This document shows, one piece after another, positions 44,886 through 55,782 of a stretch of DNA of 64,000 nt. Below the pieces are notes generated by a model. That model did no database searches. It was not told the origin of the DNA and saw nothing but the letters and a program-made list of their open reading frames with translations. The stretch is from Rehmannia glutinosa (taxonomy: Eukaryota; Streptophyta; Magnoliopsida; Lamiales; Orobanchaceae): the NCBI GenBank assembly GCA_016081115.2, contig CM071932.1, positions 62,284,334 through 62,348,333 on the forward strand. The letters are read 5' to 3'. The translations under genes and the position numbers were made by a program. Position 1 is the first letter of the stretch. Each line of letters opens with the position of its first letter.

Positions 44886-45439
44886 CGTTTTTGTAATTGC
44901 GTTTTCAACTCTTGTAACTCAAGAGGAGCCATTCTATACGGTGTTCGGCATCGGGGCGTCCCTGGCAACACTCGATGGTGAACTCGACTTCCCTATCCGG
45001 AGGGACGGTGGTGAGTTCTTGTGGAAATACGTCCATATATGCGATACTATAGGTACTTGGTTGATTTGTATCTCAACCTTGGGTTTGTTAATTACAAACG
45101 CCAAATACCCCGAGCCCCTCTAGTGATCGCCTTCTCGCTTTCATTCTTTGAAATGATTGGGGCAATCTTAACTCGTGCCCTTCCCGAAATCTCCACTTCG
45201 GGTTTTAGGGTTCACATAGCTTAATGGACTTGTTATGGCAATCCATTTGTGCATGGTGTGAGATAACTTGATTCATTCCCAATATTACGTCGTATTCGGA
45301 TATAGGTAATAAGATCAAATCGGCGGAAAGTTTATCTCGGCAATCTTAACTTCGCATGCATTATAGATAATATCAATTATCGACTCGCACCCATAGGAGT
45401 TGACACTTCTAAGCATATAGGCATATGTTCCATGCATGC
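44886..45439 (-). other. Protease-to-RT linker of element C
   Basis: No long frame survives. On the plus strand, ORFs at 44809-45224 are shadows. The region corresponds to the connector seen between 20930 and 21318 in element A. Confidence 0.4.
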
Positions 45440-45510
45440 ATGCGGTTTGTGTACAAAATGCGGTGCAACAAATGAATGCGTTGATCCAGGGTCGAACAAT
45501 ATTTTAGCGT
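45440..45510 (-). pseudogene. Aspartic protease active site of element C
   Basis: The minus strand near 45495-45455 reads LFDPGSTHSFVAPHF, the Ty3 protease motif with D-P-G in place of D-S/T-G. The surrounding domain is broken into short frames. Confidence 0.7.
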
Positions 45511-46639
45511 AGTGGTTAGATACTAGAAGCGTACCTTCCACCACGTTTGTTGCCTCCGGAGCCTCTGTCCGGCTAGTGCAAATGCTCGGCGGGCATCCTT
45601 GCCCGATTACCCTGGCCGTTTCGACCGTGGTTGCGTTGGTTTGGATCGGTCATTGTACTTGGGCAATCTTGCGTACTGGTCTTGATTCACGCCCACCACG
45701 CAAACACCTTCCTTGTTTACGCCCAGCGATTTGTCGGCAGTATGTCCCGGTTTCGGCAATGCGTACATTCCCCCGGCTTTCCTTGTACTAGTCTCTTTCC
45801 TTTGTCTGTCTGTTAACCGGTCCCTTCGAAACTTAGCGGCGGTTTAGATGGTTGTCCACACTGGCCTCTTAAAAAGCATTCGATGGCCTACTCTGCTGAA
45901 TCTGTCAATACGGTTGATCCCCGACTAATGCGGAGAGTCGCCTTTCTGGCCGAGTAGGTTGCCGATTAACGATCAAGAAGCTTTTCAAGTTCAGTTTCAA
46001 TCCTCGAGTGAACTTGTAAAGCTTATCCTCTTGATCGATTGTCCCCAGAGCATACTTGGACAATCGGTGAAATTCGAGACTCATCGAGCCACGGTCGGGT
46101 TCCCTTGCCTCAATCTATGAAATTCATCCCGGCGTGCTTCCTTCACGACTGGGAATATCTATTCATTGAACTCAGCCAAGAAATTTCCCATGTTCGATTA
46201 CTCGGTCTGTTCCCATCTCCTTTCAACTGCCCTCCACCGGTCTCTAGCAGCCGATTCCGGCATTTAAATACAGCGAGTGTGACTCTCTGCATTCGTCGGA
46301 GTATTGAAGAGCATTGAAGATATTTTCCAACTTCTCTATCCATTCTTCCGCTTTCACATCGTCCGGCTCTCCTAGGAAGGTTGGTGGGTCGAACCGCAGA
46401 ATCGCTCCAATGTGCGATCGTTCGCCTCTCGGGGCGGGTTCGGGGCACGGGGTTGAGGCTCGCACTGTTGCCTCATAAACACCAAGATTTTTCTTTGTAA
46501 TGCTTGTGCGGTCAGATTGTCTCTGCGGCGGTGGAGGAGGAGGTGGTGGTAATTCGGGAGAGGGTACCGGTCCCCTGGGTACATCGTCGTCTCCTCGTGG
46601 AACGCGACGAGGTCTCCCACGCCCTCGATGTTACGCCAT
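45511..46639 (-). pseudogene. gag of element C
   Basis: An ATG at 46639 starts MA, then an in-frame TAA, then HRGRGRPRRVPRGDDD, a proline run (PPPPPPPQ) and the capsid domain FDPPTFLGEPDDVKAEEWIE. A zinc-knuckle relic near 45770-45730 begins CTHCRNR but then loses frame. The TAA stands where CAA (Gln) is expected after MA. The capsid domain is cut by frame changes near 46250. Confidence 0.8.
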
Positions 46640-46960
46640 TCTCGTATCTTGGAGCGTTAGTTGCGATTTGCGAGTAAATGAATACAATAATTATTCGCGT
46701 AAAGTAAAAGATATCGCAGGGAAAGTAACATCAACACAAGACACCTGAATAAATGGCAAAAGGCATATCCATTAATATAAAATTGAATACACCCAAAGTA
46801 CATCATCGAGAATACTAAGTCGGATACATGGAATCAAAATACGTCCGAATCTAGTATAATAATGAAAGGTACAACACTGGATTACATGGCTACAACAACA
46901 AAAGTACAATAGAAAATCTGCTAGCTAATCGGTGAGATCGCCATCATCATCGCCGCATGA
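46640..46960. other. Spacer between pre-gag ORF and gag in element C
   Basis: Non-coding leader-like sequence. It is comparable to the 196-bp gap between the two ORFs in element A. Confidence 0.5.
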
Positions 46961-47650
46961 CTATGTCAGGATCGGGCCGGGTCGGGTTGGCGGCGCCTCA
47001 ACCTGCAGCCAATCCACAAAGTCCAACCACTGCTCAAATCCCCGAGCCTCATCGAGTGGAGCAGCCTCCGGCTCTCCAATGTCGATCGGATCCTCCTCGG
47101 GATCCTCCTCCGGGATCCTCCTCGGGATCCTCCTCGGGGTCCTCCTCGGGATCCTCCTCGGGATCGGTACGGAGTTCCGCCTCGGGCGTGGCAATGGGCG
47201 AGCATTAGCGCTAAAGCGCCTCTAGTGCGGCGTCCTCGAGTTAGGGCCTGTGTAAGGTCCTCAATCGTCATCATCGCTTGATGAGGGTCTCTCCAAGCGA
47301 TCGGCAAGCTACTACGGGATAGACGGGCATCAATCTCCCATTTCGGCGACCGCCGCTCGTCCTCTTCATTTTTCCCGCATGTTATCCAGGCGTTCTGGAT
47401 ACTTTGTATTTGGTCCTCCGCGCTCTTATGGTGTTATCGCGGTCCTTGATGACTTGATGGTCGATTCGTTCTTCTCATCTTGGCTTATCGCCAGCGCCGA
47501 GTCGAGTCCATTGCGTTGGCGCTCTGGGCTAGTTCGTCGGGTCGTGCGTTCGCTTTCCGGTGCCAATGAATCATCGCGTGCCGGTAATATTCCCTTCTCG
47601 GCAAAGACGGGCATGGAATACATCCCACCACGTAGCGGCGTCGGCTCCAT
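46961..47650 (-). pseudogene. Pre-gag ORF with EEDP repeats (element C)
   Basis: An ATG at 47650 begins MEPTPLRGGMYS, similar to the E1 ORF. Later segments run in other frames (RLSRSSLPIAWRDPHQ). The EEDP array is encoded at about 47170-47080, followed by IDIGEPEAAPLDEARGFEQW and a stop at 46961. Three small frameshifts are needed to connect the parts. Function is unknown. A related acidic tail is present in element A. Confidence 0.55.
47082..47167 (-). repeat. 12-bp minisatellite encoding the EEDP array
   Basis: About seven units of GGATCCTCCTCG (plus strand), two with an extra or changed base that shifts the frame from EEDP to RGGS or RRIP readings. Confidence 0.85.
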
Positions 47651-47934
47651 CCCGATAAAACAAACTAAGGCGGATCACCACGAGATAGAGGAGAGATAAG
47701 AAAGAATAAGGAAGAACGAGTAAGGGAAATCATCAAAATCACTAAGTCAAGACAAGTATGATTAAGAATCTCAAAGTATGCATTCTAACTTAGTTCAAAT
47801 ATCAATAAAGGCGGTTCTATGCCAATTTGAAATCGATTTCACACTTAATGAGTCAAGTCGCGGATTACCCAAAACACGGATCCGAGGTCCTATCTCGGGT
47901 CGGCTTTCGGTGTAAGTTTCCATCTTACTAGCCG

Positions 47935-47946
47935 AGCTCGATACCA
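47935..47946 (-). other. Primer-binding site of element C, one base short
   Basis: Plus strand GCTCGATACCA. E1 has GCTCTGATACCA, so one T is missing. It lies close to the LTR border, where further bases are missing. Confidence 0.8.
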
Positions 47947-47952
47947 CTCTAA

Positions 47953-50900
47953 TCACGCCCAAACGGGACGCGACGAACGATTCACAACTTAAATACAAAT
48001 GGACTAAGCATCCCGACAATACCAATGAGAACCCAATAAAACAGAGTCTAAATAGCAAATGAAATAAATAACAGATACAAGTTATCACTTAAAGTCTACA
48101 TCCCATCACCGAATTACAATCCGAAATTCAACAAGGTAGTAACTTAACGTCAAAGGGTCATACGCCCTCAATTACAAACCCGAATTGATTAGGATACAAA
48201 AGTCCAACAAAAACATAATAAGAAAAGAGTCCGATCAACAACAAGATACAAGAATCCAACAAGCGTAGTACAAGGTCTCAATCGAGCGGTTCAAAGATCC
48301 CCCCGAAATCCTCATCTAAGGTTAGAAAACAAAGCGGGGATGAGACAAAAATCTCGATGGATGGGGTGATGGGTAATGCAGTGTGGCGTAATAGTTAATG
48401 TGAGAAAACAGATTATCTAAAAACGCATTTGAGTATGATGCATGGTTTCACACACGATTCAAGCGTCATGATAAATTATTTAAATAATAATTTTTTATAC
48501 GATTTAAGAAAATGGGATTCATGGTCACACAGGCACTATGTGATACTGATCAAGACAGGTAGGATTGCGTACGGAAGTGTAACGCCAATCCTATGCAAGG
48601 CAATTAATGGTTGCGCACGGACTTGTAGCGCCAACCAATGCAAAAAGTGGTAGCGGTTGCGTGCGGAAATGTAACGCCAACCAAAATGGGACGATAACTC
48701 AGAATCGTGTGGATCGACAAGCGATTCCTTCGTTCTACCTTGTAACTCCCGGTCAAGATGGTCCAAGACCGGCACCTTATCGCTCCGTAGGCAAAGACAA
48801 AATCCCGAGAGAGTGGCGAGGCTCGGATGACCGTCATAATCATGATTATACCTCAAGACTACGACCCGCTTCCCTTGGACAAACTCCGTCCCTCGGTTTG
48901 CGGGATTAGGGCGATGGGGCGGGAAGAGTGGAATAGCGGCCGAGCTGCCGGTTCCATCCCCGACGTATCCATTCGATTGTGAGCTCGACACACCAAGTTG
49001 ACTCAGGCGGGAAAGTAATTACAATTACAGTGAGTCAACCAGCGCAAATGAGTATTATTGATTCAGAAAGCGATTTAGGAAATATTTTAAAATGCGAGTG
49101 GCAATTATGGCATTGGTGGAGTTTTTGGATGAAGATGATTATCGGGAGGATAAACAACCTTCGATATCTTGAAAGATTGGGTGGAACATAAGTCCCGTTA
49201 TAGAATCAATTAGCAAGGCGAGGAAGCGCGCTCGCGATCGGTATTGTCGGTCAAATTGATCCGATAAGTTAGGGGTTTTTGGGAAAGTAAAATATTTAAA
49301 TTAAATCTCCAAGTCAGAGAGTCCAGGGCGATTTTAGTAAAAGAGAATATAATTTGAGTGAGGTCCTTTATAAAAGGAAAATTGTAATTTAGCCCCGTTT
49401 AAAAAAAAACTAACACTTTTGGGGTTAAAAATTGAATAATTAAATATCCCGACCTTGAAAAATTATGAGGTCAGTTCCTAAATTCTCCAAATTGTCCAGA
49501 GATTCAGGTTTTTAAAGTTTTATGGTCGAGTTTTTATAAAAATTTCACATTGGCCCCAAATTTGTAAAAATTGTCAATTTGGACCTTAAGTTTTAAAAAT
49601 TCGGAACTCACAAACCGGAAGGGCTTTTAATGTGATTCCAGTTGGAAAATGTCACTAAGGTTGGTAGGATATTGGGACAAAAGCAGTTTTTAAAAGCAAT
49701 ATGTGTAGGTCCTTCAACTTTTGAAAATATCATTTTTGTCCCATTTTAAAATAATTGCCTTTAAGGCTTTTAGGGGTCCAATTGTTATGGAATTTGAACC
49801 TTGGGTCCAAAATACAATTAAGTTATAGTTAAATTAGTATTTCCAGGTGCATGGGCTGCATAAGTCCTGGAAATTTCATTTGGGTCCTCAAGTTTAATAT
49901 TTTCACATTAGTCCCTCATTTTTAGTAAAATTGTTTTCCAAGCCCTAACCACTTGGATTTTTGGAATACTTTTAAAATATGGGATTCCCAGTAACTTAAA
50001 AGTAAAAATTTCAATTTATAAAGTTTAGGTCTGGTACAGTTTTGAAAATTGCAAAGTAGCCCTTAAACTTTCAAAATCTTACAATCTAGTCCTTGGGCTT
50101 TTAAAGGTTGATTTTATTTATCTTAAAACTCTTAAAACATTATTAACATGTCCAAAAGTCATTTTTGAACCTGAGTACAGTCCCAAATTTCGAAATTTGC
50201 AGAGGGGTCCTTTAACTTTTATTTTCTTGCAATTTAGTCCACCAACTTTCCATTTTTGCATTTTTAAGTCCAAAATTGAAATTTAATCAATTATGCTCGA
50301 CTTTTCCAGGTTATAAGTCATCCAAAACATAGATTTTAAAGATCATACACATGCATGTCCAATACATACAAGAATTCATCAATTAAAGCATTAAAGTGTA
50401 CATGCATGCACCTAAAATTCAATAAATAGTAATTTTGGGCAACTCTTGAGAATTTTCATGACTTGATATATAAAATTGACATGCAATACATAGATTATAT
50501 ATATCTCAAGGCTCATGATCAAATTTTCTACATGCATTTTAATAAAACACCTAAAGTTGGAAAAATAATTTTCCACCCACCTTAATTTTGGAAATTGTGA
50601 AATAAAAGGATAATTTCACAATTTTTGGATGAGGCTTCTTAGGTCAGCCCCTAAGTCAAGAAAATATCAAAATTTGGAGTTAGAAAAATGAGAGAAAAAT
50701 TAAGGAGAAAAAGAAGGAATTAAGGAAATGAAAAGGACTACACTTTACCTTGTGTAGTAGATGTTTGGAGACTAGTTGAAGCTCAAAAATTGGAAATTTG
50801 GCTCAACTCCAAAATCTCTAAGGTCAGCCCCTATTTCTCAAAAATGAAAAGGGGTGTTAAAATTTTGAAAAAAATAGGAAGAGTAGGAAAGAAGGGTCTA

Positions 50901-52015
50901 GTACACAATTCTTACCTTGTAGTCAAATTTTCTCTACTATTTTCTTCTTCAAGCTTGAGGTCCTTCAAAATATTGTCAAGCTCTAACCTTCAAAGTCTTC
51001 TAAATGTACCTCCAAAACCAAATTTAAACTTAAGTTAAGAAGGTGGAAGAGATGAACAATGTGATATCCAAAAATGGATTGAAGCTAAAATTTCTTACCT
51101 TTTAGTATAGTGGTTCGATTTTTATGATGTATGAGGAGGAAAATGTTGAATTTTTTCTAAGTATGGAAGAAGAAAGTAAGAAGAAGAGTAGAGAGATGTT
51201 GGGAGTTTTTAGAGAGAAGGAGGAGGATTTTTGCAAGACTTAGAACATGAGTTGGTGAAATGAAGAGAAATTTTGTGTAGGAAATGGCCATATGGCCGTC
51301 CACTTCAAGAGAGGGGAGATGATTTTGATCAAATTGTGTCTTGTAATTTGTCTCTTGCATGGAGACAAAAATGCAAGTCAAAGTGTGGGTCAATTTGAAT
51401 TTTAGAGGAATAAGAAGAATGTTTGTTAAGTGGGAATAAGTTGGGAAAATAGTAATAAAGAATTGGTGTATAAGATGATGTGTATAATGTTTGAATTAAT
51501 GATATAATTATACACAAGATGACTAATATATGGTGTATGTGTACAAGAGTTGGATGATATTTTTATCCCAAAATCCATCATGGCCGTCCACTATGAGGTA
51601 AAATGGTAATTCCATATATTTTTTTTTTTTGTCCCAATTTTGATGATAATAGATGAAATATATCAATCTCCAAAATAATTAGTGATTTCCTTGATCACTT
51701 GTAAGTCTCATGATCACTTAATCTAAATCAACATCTTAATTCTATAAGGTAAAAGTCTCTAAAATAAATAGTCTCTTAAAATTCTAAGGTGACTAATAAA
51801 TACAAAAATAGTAATAATGATCAATCAAGTGATCATAAATGAGGAATAGAATTAATGATGATCATGATCACAAGTGATTAAATAAAATAAAATAAAATAC
51901 AAAATGTATATATTATTATTAATTACCCGTCAAAATGACGCGATAAAATAGTCGATCAAAAGCTTAAACAACAATAAGGTTCAACTAATAGCTTCGGAAA
52001 AATCGGGGCTTCACA
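47953..52015 (-). repeat. 5' LTR of element C
   Basis: Pairs with 38075-42140. At the primer-site end it reads AATCACGCCC where E1 and the 3' LTR have AACTGTCACGCCCC, so its terminal TG is missing. The first 1.3 kb shows many small indels against its partner, while the remainder is nearly identical. Confidence 0.93.
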
Positions 52016-52020
52016 CTAAC
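52016..52020. repeat. Right target duplication of element C
   Basis: CTAAC, identical to 38070-38074. Confidence 0.9.
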
Positions 52021-52458
52021 AACTTTCTTTTATTCTTTGCATGTTGGTATTAAAACCAAGGAACCAATTGCGATCCCAAACCCATTCACGGCCATGGAAA
52101 CTTGACTTGACATATTACAATTTAAAGTTCCAATAATAGTATAACAGTATAACACACTTACAGTTCGTAGTTACCCACCTGTGAAGTTTAAAAATTTATG
52201 TTGATGCACATTTTCTTTGTCTAAAAGATTCGAGTTTGATTGTGTCGCACCTAACACATTGTTTCTTAAAGGATTAATGATCATTAGTTCACATGCAATG
52301 CACGTGCACCTTACTAGCACAATAAAAATGTTGCTACTCAAAAAGCCACGTAGCCAACTGAAGTGCCAAAGTAATATATGATCACGAGCCAGTCACATAG
52401 CTAAATTGAGGCCTCAATAAAACCCATACAAATACCAAAACGAACATGATTTAAATCT
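52021..52458. other. Sequence between element C and the Copia downstream ORF
   Basis: Non-coding. Near 52046-52098 it repeats the segment at 38011-38065 (TGGTATTAAAACCAAGGA and onward), the two being separated only by element C and about 30 bp. No Copia 3' LTR is recognisable. Confidence 0.45.
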
Positions 52459-53631
52459 TCATCTTCTCTGTGGTGGCTGCACCACCACCATCAGTTTCCT
52501 TTGATTGCTCTTCTTGGATTTCAGCAGTCTCTTTCGCAGAATTTCTTCCTCTTCAGCTTCTTTGGTGGTTTCTGGCTCCACCATCTTTATCTTTTTCGCT
52601 GCAGCTGGTTTGCGGGGCACAGCTGATCGTGTTTGCTTCACGATCGAATAAGGTGTAGATGTATCCTTTTCGGTCTCGGCTATAGGGGCAGGTGCGTCTT
52701 TTGACTCGGTTGCAGGGGCAGGTGCTTTAGTGGACTTGGCTGTTGGGGCAGGTTCTTTCTTGGCTGCAGGGGCAGGTGCTTTCATGGCTGCAACAACTCT
52801 CTTTTTTTGAATCGGCTTAGGAGAGAAAGCTAGGGTGGTTGCAGCTATGTCTTCCGGAGTAGGATCAACTGATTCACCTCCGCTGGTGTCAGCTGTTCTT
52901 GCATGCGCTCGCCTCTGAGTGCTAGAAAGATTGGCCTTGAATATCTTCTTGTTGACATGAAATGGCTTTCCATGTCTCAGGGCAATCCCCTTCACCTCCA
53001 TGAGATGGCCAATCATCAGGCCATATCCCAATGTGCCTCCAAACTGACCATCATCCTTAATAGTCTTGTTGATCACATTCTGACAAATGCGGCTGAAAAC
53101 AAACTCACCCTAGTTAACTTTCTTTTCCTCAAGAATCGTATCCATCACCACCAGCTTAGTTCGAGACAGCTGATTAAAGCTGCTGAACTTCATATCAACA
53201 AATTTGGACACAATGTCCATAAGATTATGGTAATCATCCTTGATCATAGCCTTCTTGGATGTGTAAAAAGCCTTCGCAGCTGACTCAGGCTTGGCGATTT
53301 CCTTCCAAGCAACGTCTAAGTTTACATCCTTCTCAGCTATTTCCTTTAACCCTTTAGAGGGCAGTTTGCAGTGCAAAGCAAGGTCAGCAACAATAATTTT
53401 AATATCCTTGCCATAGACGGATGATCGAATCTCATCGTCATGAACTTCCACGTTGACTTAGAACATGGCAACTTCTTCGGAGTAGGTATGAGAGTAATCC
53501 ATCGTGAGTAAATCCTTCAGACCAGTTTTATCAATCTTCTTTGTAATCTTCTTGACTAGTGCCTTATCATTACCCTGCTTCAACATTCCTTCGAAGTCGA
53601 CTGTTGATCCGGAGTGGATTTTTTTGGACAT
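52459..53631 (-). pseudogene. Extra ORF downstream of Copia pol (390 codons, two nonsense codons)
   Basis: From ATG 53631-53629 (MSKKIHSGSTVDFEGMLKQG) one reading frame runs to the stop at 52459, broken only by TAA at 53460-53458 (codon 58) and TAG at 53112-53110 (codon 174). The middle part (SSVYGKDIKIIVADLALHCK, GGTLGYGLMIGHLMEVKGI) resembles the plant transposon-protein domain that begins with an RGK/YGKDI motif. This assignment is from memory and uncertain. The C-terminal third is low-complexity and lysine/proline/alanine-rich (KAPAPAAKKEPAPTAKSTKA), then acidic (KEAEEEE), and may be disordered. No transmembrane helix typical of an envelope protein is seen. Confidence 0.6.
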
Positions 53632-53994
53632 CTTAACGAAATCCTATGAGGCGTCCTTTTTCTTAGAAAATAACTGGTAATGACACGAAAAATCTTGGGT
53701 TTTAGAACTTGCACAGAGAGAACTTTGCTTTGCTTGCTGAAGACGAGAGTGTTTGTGAGGAGAGAGAAAATGGGTTTTGGTTTATATTGGACTTGAAGGG
53801 ACGGTTTTTGGAATCTGAAAAACTTGATCACATTCAACGGTCATGATTCATCCTTTGAAACCGCATTAATTTCCCCGCATTAAATGCATCATAATTTATA
53901 TCCAATTATAGGCTAAACGTGTGCAATTTTTGTACTGACACCATAATTATGCTGACGTAATGTCCAAACATTCTCGCTCATAGAAAACGACTCC
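53632..53994 (-). promoter_or_regulatory. Promoter-like spacer upstream of Copia third ORF
   Basis: On the minus strand, between the pol stop and the third ORF, comes TATAAA at 53786-53781. It is followed by a pyrimidine-rich leader (TTTTCTCTCCTCACAAACAC) and an ATG 150 nt downstream. Upstream are a TGACGT-type motif (complement near 53951-53957, ACGTCA) and a duplicated TTAATGCGG-like motif near 53880. The arrangement suggests a separate transcript for the third ORF. No activity is implied. Confidence 0.45.
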
Positions 53995-54520
53995 TTATCT
54001 CAGCTCAATTAATCCTAGCTCATTCTTAAGCTCTTCAAATCCAGATTCACATAGAGGTTTAGTGAATATGTCAGCTAACTGCTTATCAGTTGAGATGTAT
54101 TCCAAAGTGATGTCTTTCTTTTCAACATGATCTCTTATAAAATGATATCTTACATCAATGTGTTTTGTTCTTGAGTGTAATACTGGATTCTGAGTTATTG
54201 CAATAGCACTTGTATTATCACACATAATTGGAATTTCTTTTTCTTCAATATTATAGTCTCTCAGCTGTTGTCATATGTAGAGAACTTGGCACAACAGCTG
54301 CCCGCAACTATGTATTCTGCTTTAGCTGTGGATGAAGCTATTGAATTTTGTTTCTTGTTGAAACAAGAAACCAACTCTTTCCAAGCATTTGACAGGTACC
54401 TAATGTACTTTTCTTGTCCACTCTACGGCCAACATAACCTGAGCCTGAGTAGCCTACCAGCTTGAATCCTCCATCTTTTGGATACCATAAGCCAACTTCT
54501 TGACATTCCTTCAAATACCT
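53995..54520 (-). pseudogene. Copia RNase H domain
   Basis: Frames 54856-54338 and 54225-53995 supply GFKLVGYSGSGYVGRRVDKK, then SAIAITQNPVLHSRTKHIDV, ..HFIRDHVEKKDI, DKQLADIFTKPL. The first catalytic position is Gly (YSGSGY where the family has YSDSDY), so activity is lost apart from the frameshift near 54300. C-terminus LGLIELR and stop at 53995. Confidence 0.85.
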
Positions 54521-55782
54521 TAGGATTCTCTTAGCTGCAGTCATGTGACTCACTTTTGGTGCAGATTGAAATCTAGCACATATACCTACAACAGAGGTGA
54601 TGTCTTCCGTACTTGCTTTTAGATAGAGCAATAATCCAATGAGGGCTCTATATCTGGTTTGATCAACAACTTTGCCATCTGCATCCATATCCATCTTGAT
54701 TGAAGTTTTCATTGGAATCTTCACTGATGACTTTTCTTCAATACCAAATTTCTTCATTAAATTTCTGGTATACTTGGTTTGACTTATGAAGGTTCCATCC
54801 TTCATTTGCTTCACTTGAAGCCCTAAGAAGAAAGTCAGCTCTCCCATCATGCTCATTTCAAACTTCCCTTGAATGAGGTTTGAGAGCTTATCACACAGCT
54901 CTTTAATTTGTTTTTGGATCCAAAGATGATATCATCCACATATATTTGAACAGACAGTATACTCTCTACATATTGAATTCTAAAGAGTGTTCTACCAACT
55001 TTTCCTTTGGTAAGTCCATTGTCAATTAGAAATTGTGACGTGTCATACCATGCTCTTGGTGTTTCTTTCAATCAATACAATGCCTTCTTGAGCTTGTATA
55101 CTTTGTCTCCAATAGTCTTCTGCTGAAAGCCTGGAGGTTGTTAAACATAGACTTCTTCTTCTAAAAGTCCATTTAGAAATGCACTTTTCACATCCATTTG
55201 ATACACAGTGAAGTTCTTGTGTGCAGCATAAGCAAGAAACATCCTTATTGCTTCCAATCTGGCAACAGGAGCAAAGGTTTCATCAAAATCTATACCTTCC
55301 TCTTGATAATACCCTTTGGCTACCAATCTTGCTTTATTTCTAACTACAAATCCTTCCTCATTCATCTTGTTTCTGAATACCCACTTAGTACCAATGACAT
55401 TTTGGTGAGTAGGCCTCTGAACTAATTCCCATACTTTATTTCTTTCACACTGATTCAACTCTTCTTGCATAGCCTGAATCCAATGTGTGTCTTCCAATGC
55501 TTGAGACACATCTTTAGGCTCTATCTGGGAAATGAAACAGGTAAACATGGCTTCATGTTGAACTCTTGATCTGGTTCTTATGCCATCTCTTACATATCCA
55601 ATGATTAACTCAGGTGGATGGTCTCTCAGCCATCTCACATATGGTTGGAGTAAGTCTGCTGGATTCAGCCGTCTTGCAGCTAAGTTGTGTTGAGCAGCTT
55701 CTTCATCTTCATTCAGCCGTAGACCTTCCAGCTGTCTTTGAGATTCAGCTATCTCATCATCTTCAGGGTTGAGTGCTCTCAC
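54521..55782 (-). pseudogene. Copia reverse transcriptase domain
   Basis: Frame 55782-55141 carries WIQAMQEELNQCERNKVWEL, GTKWVFRNK, ARLVAKGYYQEEGIDF and VYQMDVKSAFLNG, ending in a TAA at 55143-55141 just before QPPGF. Frame 55071-54853 has ETPRAWYD and the catalytic IYVDDIIFGS. Frame 54856 onward has FFLGLQVKQMKDG and TKYTRNLMKKFG. Catalytic aspartates are kept. Confidence 0.9.

Larger units (their letters stand above)
38075..52015 (-). mobile_element. Complete Ty3 chromovirus (Tekay-like) element C
   Basis: A 13.9-kb element with two LTRs of about 4.06 kb, flanked by a perfect CTAAC duplication. On the minus strand the order is 5' LTR, primer site, pre-gag ORF, gag, protease, RT, RNase H, integrase, chromodomain, polypurine tract, 3' LTR. 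Its AT-rich LTR portions are almost identical, implying a recent insertion, yet its ORFs carry many small indels. E1, the solo LTR in A and the remnant at 59489-60170 are the same family. Confidence 0.95.
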
